A stretch of DNA of 64,000 nt from Algoriphagus sp. AGSA1 (GCF_021390545.1 NZ_JAJUWR010000015.1:101157-165156), one strand, 5' to 3'; positions 6,985 to 17,321 are shown, counted from the stretch's first letter. Translations and numbers: made by a program. The notes: generated by a model not told the origin, from the sequence alone.

Positions 6985-8379
6985 ATGAAAACAACCATTA
7001 TTTCCAAAGCTTCCTTATTGCTGGGCATGATTATATTACTGGGCTCTTGCGACAAAAAGGATGATCCTACGCCACGCGTGTCCCCTGACTCCAATGAAGC
7101 AGCCAATAATTGGATACTGGCAGTAATGAGTGAAGTGTATTATTGGCTTGATGATATAAGAACTCCTATAGCTGTCACCTCTGATCCTACCCAGTATTTC
7201 AACTCTCTTTTAAATAAGCCTACAGATCGATTTTCCGCAATCTATCCTGATTACCAGGAATTAATCAATAGCCTCAGTGGAATTTCCCTTGACGCCGGGT
7301 ATGAATTCACCTTGTTTAGGGCATCCGAATCAAGCAACGATGTGGTTGCGGAAATAACCTATGTAAAGAAAAACAGCCCAGCAGAATCTGCGGGAATTGT
7401 CCGGGGCGACGTTATTACGGCGATTAACGGAACCACTCTGACCCTGGATAATTACCAAGGACTTTTAGGACAAATCCAGGAAACACACAGCATTTCTTAT
7501 TTGAGCTATAATGAAGGGCAGGATATTTATCAGGCTCAAGAGGACATTTCACTTACCCCTATTGAACTACAGGAAAATCCAATTTATCTGGACACGGTGT
7601 ACACCATAGGCTCTCAAAAAATCGGCTATTTGGTTTATAACTTTTTTGCCCCAGACCCTGGCAACTCCTCCGGAAGTTACGATCTGGAATTAGACGAAAT
7701 ATTCGCATCCTTTAAATCTCAAAGTATAAATAGCCTCATAGTTGATTTTAGATATAATGGTGGGGGCTATGTAGGCTCTGCAATTAATTTGGCAAGTCTT
7801 ATTGCGCCGGGTGTGTCTAGTACTACCGTTTTTTCAAAAACAAAGTACAATGACCTGATCTCTGCCGCAATTCCGGAATTAAATGATGTAAAGACAAATT
7901 TCTTAGACAAATCACAAAACGTTGGAGCTTCTCTTGAGGGAAATGCAGTATATGTTCTTACCTCTAGCCGCACAGCCTCTGCATCAGAACTCATAATCAA
8001 TGGACTAAAACCTTATATGGAAGTCTTTCTTATCGGAGAACTGACTACAGGTAAAAATGTGGGCTCTGTAGCATTTGAAGACGAGGAAAATCCCCAAAAC
8101 CGCTTTGGTATGCTACCTATTGTATCTCAAAGTTTCAATAGCCTAGATGAGTCGGATTATTCAAACGGCTTTGCGCCAAACATCCAAGCATTGGAATATG
8201 AGGAAAGGCTAAAACCTCTTGGAGATGTCAATGAAATCTTGCTTCGCAAAGCCATTGAGCAGATCACCGGAACCCCATCTTCAGCTCGATTCAAAAAACT
8301 AGACAGGGTGGACCAGGGAAGCTCACTTGATTCCAAGGTCAGATATGGCAGGATGGTCGAAAACAACATCTTTAAATGA
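6985..8379 (+). CDS. S41-family C-terminal processing peptidase, lipoprotein
   Basis: 464 residues with a lipoprotein signal (LLGSC, Cys22). A PDZ-like domain lies at about 120-180 (AGIVRGDVITAINGT), then the peptidase: DFRYNGGG near 254-261, serine box TASASE at 330-335 and catalytic Lys357 in GKNVGS. The Ser/Lys dyad is that of tail-specific proteases. Family members cleave C-terminal tails of envelope proteins; the substrate here is unknown. It is a single gene on the plus strand, 91 bp after ftsE. Confidence 0.9.
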   Translation: MKTTIISKASLLLGMIILLGSCDKKDDPTPRVSPDSNEAANNWILAVMSEVYYWLDDIRTPIAVTSDPTQYFNSLLNKPTDRFSAIYPDYQELINSLSGISLDAGYEFTLFRASESSNDVVAEITYVKKNSPAESAGIVRGDVITAINGTTLTLDNYQGLLGQIQETHSISYLSYNEGQDIYQAQEDISLTPIELQENPIYLDTVYTIGSQKIGYLVYNFFAPDPGNSSGSYDLELDEIFASFKSQSINSLIVDFRYNGGGYVGSAINLASLIAPGVSSTTVFSKTKYNDLISAAIPELNDVKTNFLDKSQNVGASLEGNAVYVLTSSRTASASELIINGLKPYMEVFLIGELTTGKNVGSVAFEDEENPQNRFGMLPIVSQSFNSLDESDYSNGFAPNIQALEYEERLKPLGDVNEILLRKAIEQITGTPSSARFKKLDRVDQGSSLDSKVRYGRMVENNIFK

Positions 8380-8692
8380 ATGAAGGATCTGGCTTCTTAT
8401 AGGGAACTTTAGATAGATTACTCAGTCGTATAAAAAGCATAAATCTTCACTCAGTTTCTTTAGCTTAAGTAAGCCATGCTGATCGGCTGCCAATCTGCAA
8501 ACAGCTGATTTTCTTGCAATCAACACAATCCGATAAATCGAGACAGGCTACAACGAAACCTGATGCATAATCCGGGATTAATCCCAGTTTTTCTGTATCG
8601 GCATTCCCATTCATTATCAAATCGTTAAGTTTCAGATCTTGGAAGGCTGACTGAAGTTTTGCTGTTAAATTTGATATTCAATTCTAAAAGCC
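8380..8692. other. Intergenic region with possible promoter
   Basis: 313 bp without a supportable gene. TAAATTTG at 8666-8673 is a full match to the -7 element for the small gene that follows, but the nearest upstream TTG (8639-8641) is 24 bp away, longer than ideal. Confidence 0.45.
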
Positions 8693-8905
8693 ATGGAAAT
8701 CGCAGCAAGTTTCATCCTTATTTTAACTGTATATTTTTTAGGTTGTTTGGCACTTGTGCAAGAGATCATCAGACCTAGAAGGCAGTTGATTATAGAAAAC
8801 AATAAAAAAGGGCAATGGGTAACTAATTATCCAAAGATCATCTCACTGAGTTTTGGCATTTCCTTATTAACCACTTTCATTGCATACTTCCTGTTTCTCA
8901 GTTAA
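8693..8905 (+). CDS. Small two-helix membrane protein
   Basis: 70 residues with a hydrophobic segment at each end (about 3-24 and 50-69) and a basic, charged middle (IRPRRQLIIENNKKGQW). No family recognised. It stands alone between a promoter-like site and a strong bidirectional terminator, which supports it being a real gene. Confidence 0.6.
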   Translation: MEIAASFILILTVYFLGCLALVQEIIRPRRQLIIENNKKGQWVTNYPKIISLSFGISLLTTFIAYFLFLS

Positions 8906-8926
8906 AAAACCTTACCTAATAAAATC

Positions 8927-8958
8927 AAAGGGCTGCCAAATTCTTCTGGCAGCCCTTT
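8927..8958. terminator. Bidirectional terminator
   Basis: AAAGGGCTGCCA and TGGCAGCCCTTT form a perfect 12-bp stem with an 8-nt loop between convergent genes. Confidence 0.85.
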
Positions 8959-8972
8959 AGTGTTTAAACCTT

Positions 8973-11741
8973 TTACTCAAACAAATCAAACTTCAGTCCG
9001 AAGTTAAATCTGGCATTATAATATTCCGCCTGCATAGTCCTTGACCTTATACCTTGATAGTATCTCAGCGGCTGATTGGTCAGGTTGTTTCCTTCAAGGA
9101 AAATCCTCCATTTTGGGGTAATCGAATAGGAAGCGTTCACATCCAAAAATGTCTGTTTGTCGTAATAGCGGTCTTCAAATGACTCACCACCCAATTCATC
9201 CAGATAATCAGAGGCGTAGTTCAGAGACACTCGCATTACAATACGCTTGTTTTCGTAGGACAATGATGCATTGAACATATTATCTGCTGTCCCTGGCAAT
9301 TCAATAGAATCATTTTCCCTGCCTTCTACTCCGTCTGTGGATGATTTGGTATAGGTATAGTTCAAATAGATTCCGAATCCTTTCCATATCTGGCGCTGAA
9401 TCGAAGCTTCCAAGCCATAAACTTTGGCTGAACCACCATTCTCAGGTCTGGAATATTCCAGTCCAGAACCAAATAAAGGATCTGTATAGCCCTGGGTGGT
9501 GATTGTATATACGAAGTCATCCAAGTTTTTATAAAAGCCACCCAAGGAAATCAAGCCTACATTCTGAAAATATTGCTCCCCCATCAAGTCAAAATTCATG
9601 GCCGTAGTTGGCTTTAGATTTGGATTACCCCGTGACAATTCCTCATCTTCAGGACTAAACTCCGCATAGGGAACCAAGTCAAAATAATTTGGTCTGGCTA
9701 TGGTATTGGTCCATGCAAACCTCAATACACTGTTTTGATTCCAGCTATATTTCAGGTGTACCCCAGGCATTATGTTAGTGTAACTCTGCTCGCCTTCGGC
9801 AGAAGAAAACTCTTCATTATCCAAATCAAATATATTTCCCACATAATCTATAGAGGTATGTTCCAGTCTCACACCTACTACAGCAGATAGCTTATCGGTA
9901 AACTGGTGATCCGCCATTACATACCCTCCTGTAATATTCTCATTGGCTCTATAATTCCCAGGTACATATTCCCCTGGCTCATCGTTCTCCTCAAACAAAC
10001 CGGTGTTTTTTAAATTCAAACCGCCCAAATAGGTTGGTGACATAAATGTACCGGCTTGGTATTGAGTCCCTGCGAGAAAACCAGGATCGGAATAATCAGT
10101 GTTCGGTACGTCTCCAAGATTCTCACCAAAAGCCTCCTCATCCAAGGGTTCATAAGTGAAGAAGTTATTGTCACGCTCTTTAGTCTTGCCTCTATACCTG
10201 GCTCCAAACTGAAGTATGCCTTTAGAGCTATAAGGCAATTTGAAGTCAAGTTTGCCATTTAGATCACGGTCAAACGTATAGCCATATTGCTCTGAAAGCT
10301 CATTAAATCCAATACCCAAATTGTCTGACTGATTTGTCAAATAGGCGATAGGTTTATCCGGGTTAGAAACGTCCACGGTCACATCTTGGTTAGAAGATCT
10401 GTAGGAAACATAGCGTTCAAAGGGCCTTTCCTCTGATGCTTTTGCATACGTGGCAGACCAATCCATCTTTAATTTATTAAAGAGATGGCTACCTCCCAAA
10501 GTGGTATTGTAAACCCTTTGATCTTCCAGTCTTGTGGCCTTATTTCTGTCACTGTCCACGCCTCCCTTGGTTTGATATTCTACTCTGCCTTTGGTCAGAT
10601 ATCTATTTGGACTGACCTCCATGAAATCCCCTCCTTCAAATGACCGATCAAGCTGACTAACTCTCATTCTGAACCTATTCTCCCAATCGTCCCGGTGGTT
10701 GTACATCCCAGAAAGGAATAAAGTATGATTGTCATTGATATCATAATCAAGTGCCAAGGAGGCAGATCTACGGACACGCTGGACAGTATATTTCCTGATA
10801 TCAAATTCTTCTAATACCACCCCATTGTCATAATTTTTCCACACCGCCTCAATATTATCAGAGCCAAAACGATGGTTGCTGTATGAGCCGGAAAAAATCA
10901 CACCCAGCTTGTCATTAAGAAAACGGTTGCCGATAATAACCCCTCCTGTCCAAATCGGTTTATTGGAAAGTAGATTGACCCCTGAAGCGGCTGTGCCCGA
11001 GACCCTCAGGGCATTGGGAGCCTGGCGGGTGACAAGATTTACAGAACCACCTATTGCATCAGCATCCATACTTGGCAGCACAGCCTTATTTACCTCTATG
11101 GTCTGGATCATGTCTGAAGGTATCAGATCCATCTGCACGTTTCTATTATCGCCTTCCGCAGATGGAATCCTTTCTCCGTTCAGTGTCACAGAATTCAGAT
11201 GTGGGGCCATTCCCCGGATGATGATGTCCCTGGCTTCCCCCTGATCGTTTTGCATAGTGACCCCAGGAATCCGCTTTAATGCATCTCCAATATTCGCATC
11301 GGGAAATCTACCTATTTGATCAGAAGACACCACATTTGTAATATTCGCATTATTCTTCTGCTGATTGAGAGCCTTGGCCTGGCCTTTTAAGCGATCCCCT
11401 AACACTACAAATTCCAAGCTTTCAATGGTTGTCTCTCCCAATTTAAAATTCAAGGTGGATGTCTTCCCTTTTTCTATGGATACCTGATGGATCACGGATC
11501 CATAACCCAGATATGAAACCTGAACCTCATACGAACCTTCCCGAAGATCTACTATGGAATAATCCCCGTTTTGATTGGTGACTGTCCCCAGCGAAGTGTT
11601 TTTCAAAACCACGTTTGCTCCAGGTAAAGATAGATTTTCAGAATCTATCACCCTCCCCTTTAATACACCTTGACCAAGTACCTGTTGGCCCAGGCAAAAA
11701 ACAAGAAGTAATGTAAATGCACCAAGTAGTTGCTTTTTCAT
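8973..11741 (-). CDS. TonB-dependent outer-membrane receptor, partner of phytase
   Basis: 922 residues with a signal peptide (cleavage near GQQVLGQ), a carboxypeptidase-regulatory-like domain at about 26-110 (LKGRVIDSENLSLPGANVVL), a plug (IPGVTMQNDQGEARDIIIRGMAPHLNSV, then GGSVNLVTR), and a 22-strand barrel ending in the aromatic-acidic KFDLFE. It lies 17 bp after the phytase gene and is read from the same message. The context points to uptake of phytate, its lower inositol phosphates or a metal released from them; the ligand is inferred. Confidence 0.93.
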   Translation of the reverse strand: MKKQLLGAFTLLLVFCLGQQVLGQGVLKGRVIDSENLSLPGANVVLKNTSLGTVTNQNGDYSIVDLREGSYEVQVSYLGYGSVIHQVSIEKGKTSTLNFKLGETTIESLEFVVLGDRLKGQAKALNQQKNNANITNVVSSDQIGRFPDANIGDALKRIPGVTMQNDQGEARDIIIRGMAPHLNSVTLNGERIPSAEGDNRNVQMDLIPSDMIQTIEVNKAVLPSMDADAIGGSVNLVTRQAPNALRVSGTAASGVNLLSNKPIWTGGVIIGNRFLNDKLGVIFSGSYSNHRFGSDNIEAVWKNYDNGVVLEEFDIRKYTVQRVRRSASLALDYDINDNHTLFLSGMYNHRDDWENRFRMRVSQLDRSFEGGDFMEVSPNRYLTKGRVEYQTKGGVDSDRNKATRLEDQRVYNTTLGGSHLFNKLKMDWSATYAKASEERPFERYVSYRSSNQDVTVDVSNPDKPIAYLTNQSDNLGIGFNELSEQYGYTFDRDLNGKLDFKLPYSSKGILQFGARYRGKTKERDNNFFTYEPLDEEAFGENLGDVPNTDYSDPGFLAGTQYQAGTFMSPTYLGGLNLKNTGLFEENDEPGEYVPGNYRANENITGGYVMADHQFTDKLSAVVGVRLEHTSIDYVGNIFDLDNEEFSSAEGEQSYTNIMPGVHLKYSWNQNSVLRFAWTNTIARPNYFDLVPYAEFSPEDEELSRGNPNLKPTTAMNFDLMGEQYFQNVGLISLGGFYKNLDDFVYTITTQGYTDPLFGSGLEYSRPENGGSAKVYGLEASIQRQIWKGFGIYLNYTYTKSSTDGVEGRENDSIELPGTADNMFNASLSYENKRIVMRVSLNYASDYLDELGGESFEDRYYDKQTFLDVNASYSITPKWRIFLEGNNLTNQPLRYYQGIRSRTMQAEYYNARFNFGLKFDLFE

Positions 11742-11758
11742 AAGTTAAGATTAAAAGA

Positions 11759-12844
11759 TTACTTTTTAGATTTTAAAATATCCCCAGCTATATCCTCCCA
11801 TCGGTAGATTTGAAAGGTTTTGTCATCTGACATTGCCACAAAAAGACCATGTGGGAAATCAGACCCCAACGCCTGACTAATAGATTCTGAGCCATCGCTG
11901 GAAACTGTACTGGTGGGGATTTTGGTGATTAATGGGTGCTCGTGAGGATTGGAATCGCTGCCTTCCCGAGGAAAAACATGAAAAAGATCAGCCCCTTGGT
12001 CTGACACCAAAATATACCCCGTGGTATCGTCCAGTTTGTAAATAGAAATACCCTCATGATCATCGGAGAAGCCTTCCTTGGCAAAAAATGCCAACTCCTC
12101 ATTTCCTTTGGCAGGATCAGCGTGGTATTTTTTCACTCCTACCCCCTCATCGGAGTAATAGACATAGCCAAGTTCGGCATCTACGGCTATGGCCTCAATT
12201 TCCTTTTTGCCAGAGTAAGAACCGAATTTCCGCACCAAGTTTAGGGTGATTTCACCATCCTGCCCCAGGATTTCATACTGCCATAAATAAGTCCCGTCTG
12301 TAGGCCCGTTTTTCCTGCCGGCGATCACATAGTTTTTCCCAGAATCCTTATCCTGATAAACAGCCACTCCCATCAAGTCCCTGAAGTCTGTCCCTGTCTC
12401 ACCTTCATATACCTCCACTCCTCCTGCATTGATCTCCTTCATATCAGGAAGGCTGAAAAACCTCAATTTGGACGTCATACGCTCCCCTGTGACGGCAAAG
12501 TCAACAGTTCGATCTCCCAAGTTCAGACCATACCCCACATCCACATTATTAGGTCGCTGAATATCACGGACAATGAGTGAGTCGATGGCATTCCCTTTCA
12601 GATCAAAGACGTACAATGCTCCTTCAGCATCCTTATCAGTACCAATGATGAGACTTTTGGCCGGTTCACGAAAGTTGACCCATACTGCGGGATCATCAGT
12701 GTCATGCACTACTGAATCGGTCACATAGATTGGCTTCACCAAACTTTCCGCTACAGTTTCTACTTGTTGCTGGACTGGCTTGCTACAGGAACTTATAAGT
12801 AGTCCCACTGCAGTCAATCCATAAATCAGTCTGTTTGTTGTCAT
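11759..12844 (-). CDS. Beta-propeller phytase, lipoprotein
   Basis: Removes phosphate from phytate in a calcium-dependent way. 361 residues with a lipobox at Cys20 (LLISSC). The family signatures are clear: DTDDPAVWVN near residue 48, SLIIGTDKDAEGALYVFDLKG, RPNNVDVGYG, DHEGISIY and VSDQGADLFHVF. As a lipoprotein it should be anchored at the outer membrane next to the TonB receptor encoded downstream. Phytase/TonB-receptor pairs recur in Bacteroidota and some proteobacteria. Confidence 0.93.
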   Translation of the reverse strand: MTTNRLIYGLTAVGLLISSCSKPVQQQVETVAESLVKPIYVTDSVVHDTDDPAVWVNFREPAKSLIIGTDKDAEGALYVFDLKGNAIDSLIVRDIQRPNNVDVGYGLNLGDRTVDFAVTGERMTSKLRFFSLPDMKEINAGGVEVYEGETGTDFRDLMGVAVYQDKDSGKNYVIAGRKNGPTDGTYLWQYEILGQDGEITLNLVRKFGSYSGKKEIEAIAVDAELGYVYYSDEGVGVKKYHADPAKGNEELAFFAKEGFSDDHEGISIYKLDDTTGYILVSDQGADLFHVFPREGSDSNPHEHPLITKIPTSTVSSDGSESISQALGSDFPHGLFVAMSDDKTFQIYRWEDIAGDILKSKK

Positions 12845-13037
12845 AAAATTTTGAATGATTTTGATGCTACAATGTTAGCTTAGTCTGTAGCTTGAGACTA
12901 GAAACGACTGTTATCAATTGGGCAACAACAAAAAAAGTGACCGTTAACAGAACCTAAACAAAATATCAAAAAACAAACATAATGTATTGAAAATGAGTTG
13001 TTTAATGTATATTAAAAATAGATTAACAAATTGTAAA
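12845..13037. promoter_or_regulatory. Regulatory region ahead of phytase operon
   Basis: 193 A/T-rich bases. On the minus strand a TATGTTTG (in the 12970-12985 area) matches the -7 element, without a good upstream TTG. No Pho-box-like repeat was recognised. Confidence 0.35.
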
Positions 13038-14690
13038 TCATATACAAAGCAGAAATTGCTGTAAACTATCGTCCTTTCGGAGGTTCAATTTCTTCCGTAG
13101 TCGATAGCGGGAAATGCGGAGACTATCCATAGAGATCCCAAGCGAGGAAGCTATTTCCTTGGAACTTAGATTAAGACGCATCAGACTGGCAAGTTTCATT
13201 TCAGCCGGAGTCAGGCCGCCGGAACGGGCCTGAATATTTTTGAAGAAATCCTGATGCACTTTTTCAAACGTCTGTTTGAAATCATCCCAATCTGTATCAT
13301 GCGAAAAATTAAAATCAATTTGTTTGATCAGGTTTCTTATCCTCTTTTTCTGCTCCTTGGGATCTTCTTCCAAACTACTTTTCAGCTTGGACTGTATATC
13401 CTCTAGCATCCTGTTCTTATCGATGACATGGAGGGTTTGGGCGGTAAGGGATTTTGAATGGGCCTGATCCTCAGTTTGCATCTTCAGCTCGAGCAATCTG
13501 AGGTTTTCCTTTTCGGTATGGATGAGCTGCTCCTTTATCAGCAAAAGTTCCTCCTGCCGTTTCAACAATTCTTTATTTCCTTTTATTTTAAGTTTTTGAC
13601 GGTTGAAAATCACCCACCCTAGTATGAAGAGAAGGCAAACCAATGTCAAGAACAACCACCTCATTTTGGTGTCAAAATCCCGGGCTTGCTGCAGCTCCTT
13701 TATCTGCTGATTCTTGGTAAAAAGATTATATTGAGCTTCCTGAATGGCCAGCTGTCGAGAGGATTCCACCGAATAGACCAGGTCACTGAGCCGTCTGCTT
13801 TGCTCCAGATAATCGAAAGCACTCTTATATTCCCCCATAGCTGCATATACTTTTGAAATATCTACAACAGCTGATTTTTGTTGATAAACCAAACCGAGTC
13901 GCTGGCTCATCTCAGCAGCCTTTACAGAATACTCTAATCCCTTCTCATACTCTCCAGTTTTCCGGAACACATCACCCAGATTATTCAGGTTACCTATGAC
14001 CTTCAGACTATCCCCTAATTGCGAATTTATCAGAAATGCTCTATGGAAATTATCATAAGCTGAGTCATATCTTGCCAAATCCTCATATATGCTGCCAATG
14101 TTTTCCCGCACAAAAGCAATTTGGGATTTCATTCCGAGAGACTCAAAAAGCTGGAGGGACTCAGTTTGATAGTCCAATGCCTTTGAATATTCCATGCTTT
14201 TCTCAAACATCCCACCTATAAAACTTTTGGTCTCAGCTTTACCTTCCTCATCTCTGATTTCCCCATAAATCCTCAGCGCTTTTTCATGTCTTTGAAGCGC
14301 ACTTTCAGTGCTTTTTATCTTGTAATAGACTTCTCCAAGCACATTGTTTGCTTGGGCAAGCAGCTTCTTTTGTCGACTTATCTCAAAGATATGTTCCGCT
14401 TCATATAGTGCTTCGGTCGCATCCTGAAACATGCCAAACTGGAAAAGTATATAACCACGCAACAATTGGCATTGACCAGTCAAAGAGTCAATTTCGGCAC
14501 TTCTGCTTTCTTCCAGCAACTCACTTGCTATTATAAAAGCCGATTCCGGAGCACTTTTGGAAATAATCCGTGCAGAATCAAGTCGTGAAGCTATAGCTTT
14601 GGGATTTTGTGCTGAAGAAGTAGCTGATGAAAAACAGTATAGGATTACAGCTAAACCATAGATATGTATCAGACCTTTCATAACCCACAA
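13038..14690 (-). CDS. TPR-repeat membrane regulator with C-terminal LuxR-like HTH
   Basis: 550 residues: signal peptide, about six tetratricopeptide repeats (70-300) in the periplasm, one membrane helix (MRWLFLTLVCLLFILGWVIF, about 343-362), a coiled coil (370-430), and a helix-turn-helix ending SSKEIASSLGISMDSLRISRYRLRKKL. This layout is common in Bacteroidota for transcription regulators related to the SpoIIIE/Reg-type TPR proteins; it would link an envelope signal to DNA binding. It lies upstream of, and in line with, the phytase operon, which may be its target, though 193 bp separate them. Confidence 0.85.
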   Translation of the reverse strand: MWVMKGLIHIYGLAVILYCFSSATSSAQNPKAIASRLDSARIISKSAPESAFIIASELLEESRSAEIDSLTGQCQLLRGYILFQFGMFQDATEALYEAEHIFEISRQKKLLAQANNVLGEVYYKIKSTESALQRHEKALRIYGEIRDEEGKAETKSFIGGMFEKSMEYSKALDYQTESLQLFESLGMKSQIAFVRENIGSIYEDLARYDSAYDNFHRAFLINSQLGDSLKVIGNLNNLGDVFRKTGEYEKGLEYSVKAAEMSQRLGLVYQQKSAVVDISKVYAAMGEYKSAFDYLEQSRRLSDLVYSVESSRQLAIQEAQYNLFTKNQQIKELQQARDFDTKMRWLFLTLVCLLFILGWVIFNRQKLKIKGNKELLKRQEELLLIKEQLIHTEKENLRLLELKMQTEDQAHSKSLTAQTLHVIDKNRMLEDIQSKLKSSLEEDPKEQKKRIRNLIKQIDFNFSHDTDWDDFKQTFEKVHQDFFKNIQARSGGLTPAEMKLASLMRLNLSSKEIASSLGISMDSLRISRYRLRKKLNLRKDDSLQQFLLCI

Positions 14691-15013
14691 AGATCAGTAC
14701 CTAAGGCTCCAGAGCTGTTAAGAAATGATTGTGATACAATTAACTTTTCCAGGGAATCCTTGAGGCTATTTTCAGAAAACATGAGCAAAACCACCCTCTA
14801 TCTGGGCAGATTTTAAAGAAGCTTGATTCTAACTTCAAGTTGTGTTTTTAATGAGAGGCTAAGTTTGATTAGGCGTTCACAATATGAAATCGAGCCTTAG
14901 AATACAGGCAGGCATGACTCAACAGTCACACGGAAGAATGATTATCTGTGAAGCAGGATTTCCTGTCCGACGACAGGCGGGCATGTGGCCGCTAAGAATC
15001 AAATTATAACCAG
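14691..15013. promoter_or_regulatory. Intergenic region with promoter for PAP2 gene
   Basis: TTG at 14840-14842, 17 bp, then TAAGTTTG at 14860-14867 is a good plus-strand promoter, giving a leader of about 140 nt. A short palindrome CCTGTC-CGAC-GACAGG lies at 14962-14977. A 42-codon frame (about 14884-15009) is present but not convincing. Confidence 0.5.
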
Positions 15014-15718
15014 ATGAAAAAGAAGAAATACTCAGCTCCTGTATTTGCCTATTTATACTATCAGTTCCTGATCATTTTATTGGCATTTTTGATAAGGGAG
15101 GAAAAAGGAAGTATTGAATTGGCCATAAACGACTACCATCATTGGCTAGCTGACATTTTCTTCAAAAACATCACCCATCTAGGAGACGGGGTCATTCTGG
15201 CAGTTCCTATTTTGCTTTTATTGTTTGTCCGCTACAGCCATGCTATTTTACTTTTCACTGCTACAATGATCCATTTGGTTTTAGTCACCGTGGGAAAAAG
15301 GATTCTTTTCCCAGGTATGCCTAGGCCGGGTGAATACTTCAAAGACATAGATTTCTACACAGTTCCCGGGGTGGATATCCATCATTGGAACAGCTTTCCC
15401 TCTGGACATACTACCACTGTTTTTATGCTTGCCTGTGTGTTTGCTATGATATTTTCCAAAAAGGGGTGGATACAGGTTTTCTTATTGGGCATGGCCGGGT
15501 TAGTCGGTTTCAGTAGGATATATCTCATGCAGCATTTCTATATGGATGTGCTGGCGGGTTCTCTCTTAGGAGTTTGGTCCGCCTTTGCGGGGAGATGGGT
15601 TACCCTCAGTTATTTCTCTTCCAAGAAGTATAAACGCAGTCTGTACCCTAAGCGAAAAGTCAGTTTACAGGAATTGACGGGGTCAAAGGCAGTTCTTCAG
15701 AATTCCCAAGCTACTTAA
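15014..15718 (+). CDS. PAP2-family membrane phosphatase
   Basis: 234 residues with five or six membrane helices and all three phosphatase motifs: GKRILFPGMPRP near 95-106, FPSGHTTTVF near 132-141, and SRIYLMQHFYMDVLAG near 170. Such enzymes hydrolyse lipid phosphates such as undecaprenyl diphosphate or phosphatidylglycerol phosphate; the substrate cannot be told. The last eight bases overlap the end of the convergent glycosyltransferase gene. Confidence 0.88.
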   Translation: MKKKKYSAPVFAYLYYQFLIILLAFLIREEKGSIELAINDYHHWLADIFFKNITHLGDGVILAVPILLLLFVRYSHAILLFTATMIHLVLVTVGKRILFPGMPRPGEYFKDIDFYTVPGVDIHHWNSFPSGHTTTVFMLACVFAMIFSKKGWIQVFLLGMAGLVGFSRIYLMQHFYMDVLAGSLLGVWSAFAGRWVTLSYFSSKKYKRSLYPKRKVSLQELTGSKAVLQNSQAT

Positions 15719-17267
15719 TCCTTAGCAAAACGGTAGTAGGACTTTCAAACAAATCCCTGCCTTCAAAAACCACTTCGCATGCATACCCCAGCTTTGAGAA
15801 CTCCTCCATATTCCCTTTTCTCAAGATTACGACTCCCTCATTTGGCATTTCATCGAGCTTTTGTAGATCCAAAATAGGTTTCTGCACCAAAAACACAAAA
15901 GAGGGATTGAACTCTCCAAAGTGATAAAAGTTCAATTCTTTAAGCTCGCTTACACCTGAAGCAAGCAATGGGTTTTCCTTATCTAACACAGGAAATGCCC
16001 AGAGCAAAAAGGTGAGACTGACAGCTATGAATCCAAGACAAAGGCTAACCCAATGCATCCTCCATCTTGCTAGAATCCAATAATATAAGCTTACTACTAC
16101 TATACCACTCCCCACAAGAAAATACCACCCAATATATGCGCTGTCTGAATAGGCAGCATCTTCCCTGAGTCCGAAATAAATCGCAGCCGGCAATGTGAAT
16201 AAAACCAATAAGGATATAAGTCCTGCCCATTTCACATTCTTCCATTCTCCTGCCCGGGTAATCACCCACCCGATCATGATGGCTAAAAATGGATAAGCTG
16301 GGGCGGTGTAGTTTGGCAATTTGGTGCCTGATAGCATAAAAAAAACAATTGTAAGGACAGAAAAAATGAGGGAGATTCTCACCAATGTAGGGGCACTGGC
16401 ATAAGAAAGCAGTGACCTCCAGGAGACCAGCAGAACAAGCGATCCGGGCATCATCCCTACCACCACATAGGCTAAAGTAAGGTAAAAACCTCCCCCATGT
16501 CCTTCCATAGGTGATGCGAAACGACTGACATTATGTTTGAAAAAAAATTCCTGTAACCAAAGCCCATCCGTTTTCCACGCAATAAGGAGGTACCAGGGAA
16601 GTGATACAAGCATGAAAATGACTATTGCAAAAGGATCCAAAACGGATTTGAAATTCCGCCAAAATCCCCCTTTCTGGAATAAAACAAAAAGCAGAATTGT
16701 GCCTCCCACTAAAGCAATCGCGATTGGCCCCTTGCTTAGTACTGCCAGTCCCAACACAACCCCCATCCATCTTAACCATGTTTTATTAAGGTGATCACCT
16801 TCCCAATACCTAATAAAACACAATAAGGTGGCTGTAAGAAAGAAAATCAGAAATGGATCAGGTACCGCCAAATGAAACTGGACAACCCAATGAACAGAGG
16901 CAAGCAGAGCGAAACCCGAAATCAATCCTGCCTCTATTCCAAGGTTCCGCTTGACTGTAAGAAACACCATACATAGGGTCAACCAGCCCATCAACGCAGG
17001 AAAAAAACGAGCGGCGAAAGGAGTAACCCCAAACAACTGATATGCCAATCCAAAAAAATAGTAATGCAACGGTGGTTTATCATATCTCGGAAGCCCATTG
17101 AAGGTCGGTAAAACCCACTCCGAAACCTGCCACATTTCCATCGCAGCGCTGGCATTCTTGGCTTCATCAAGAATATATATGCTTAGATTCCCTATCTGGG
17201 CAAAATGGATAAAAAAGGCGGCAAGCAGAAAAATAACGGAAACCCATGTGTGCTCAAATCTCTTCAT
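15711..17267 (-). CDS. GT39/ArnT-like membrane glycosyltransferase
   Basis: 518 residues with about 11-12 membrane helices. The first periplasmic loop carries the acidic ILDEAKNASAAMEM and LPRYDKPPLHYYFFG, the pattern of ArnT and protein mannosyltransferases that use polyprenyl-phosphate sugars. Acceptor may be lipid A, protein or another glycan. Its neighbour across the shared 3' end is a PAP2 phosphatase; lipid A modification is one possible shared theme, inferred only. Confidence 0.85.
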   Translation of the reverse strand: MKRFEHTWVSVIFLLAAFFIHFAQIGNLSIYILDEAKNASAAMEMWQVSEWVLPTFNGLPRYDKPPLHYYFFGLAYQLFGVTPFAARFFPALMGWLTLCMVFLTVKRNLGIEAGLISGFALLASVHWVVQFHLAVPDPFLIFFLTATLLCFIRYWEGDHLNKTWLRWMGVVLGLAVLSKGPIAIALVGGTILLFVLFQKGGFWRNFKSVLDPFAIVIFMLVSLPWYLLIAWKTDGLWLQEFFFKHNVSRFASPMEGHGGGFYLTLAYVVVGMMPGSLVLLVSWRSLLSYASAPTLVRISLIFSVLTIVFFMLSGTKLPNYTAPAYPFLAIMIGWVITRAGEWKNVKWAGLISLLVLFTLPAAIYFGLREDAAYSDSAYIGWYFLVGSGIVVVSLYYWILARWRMHWVSLCLGFIAVSLTFLLWAFPVLDKENPLLASGVSELKELNFYHFGEFNPSFVFLVQKPILDLQKLDEMPNEGVVILRKGNMEEFSKLGYACEVVFEGRDLFESPTTVLLRIK

Positions 17268-17321
17268 TGAGATAAAGAAACGTGTAAAAAAAACCAGTTA
17301 TGTCAATTTTAGATTAAGGAT

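Noticed and set aside
10876..11244. 122-codon plus-strand frame
   Set aside because: Shadow of the TonB receptor gene.
14884..15009. 42-codon frame MKSSLRIQAGMTQQSHG...
   Set aside because: Contains a palindromic repeat, has no family and ends in the leader of the PAP2 gene; more likely chance.
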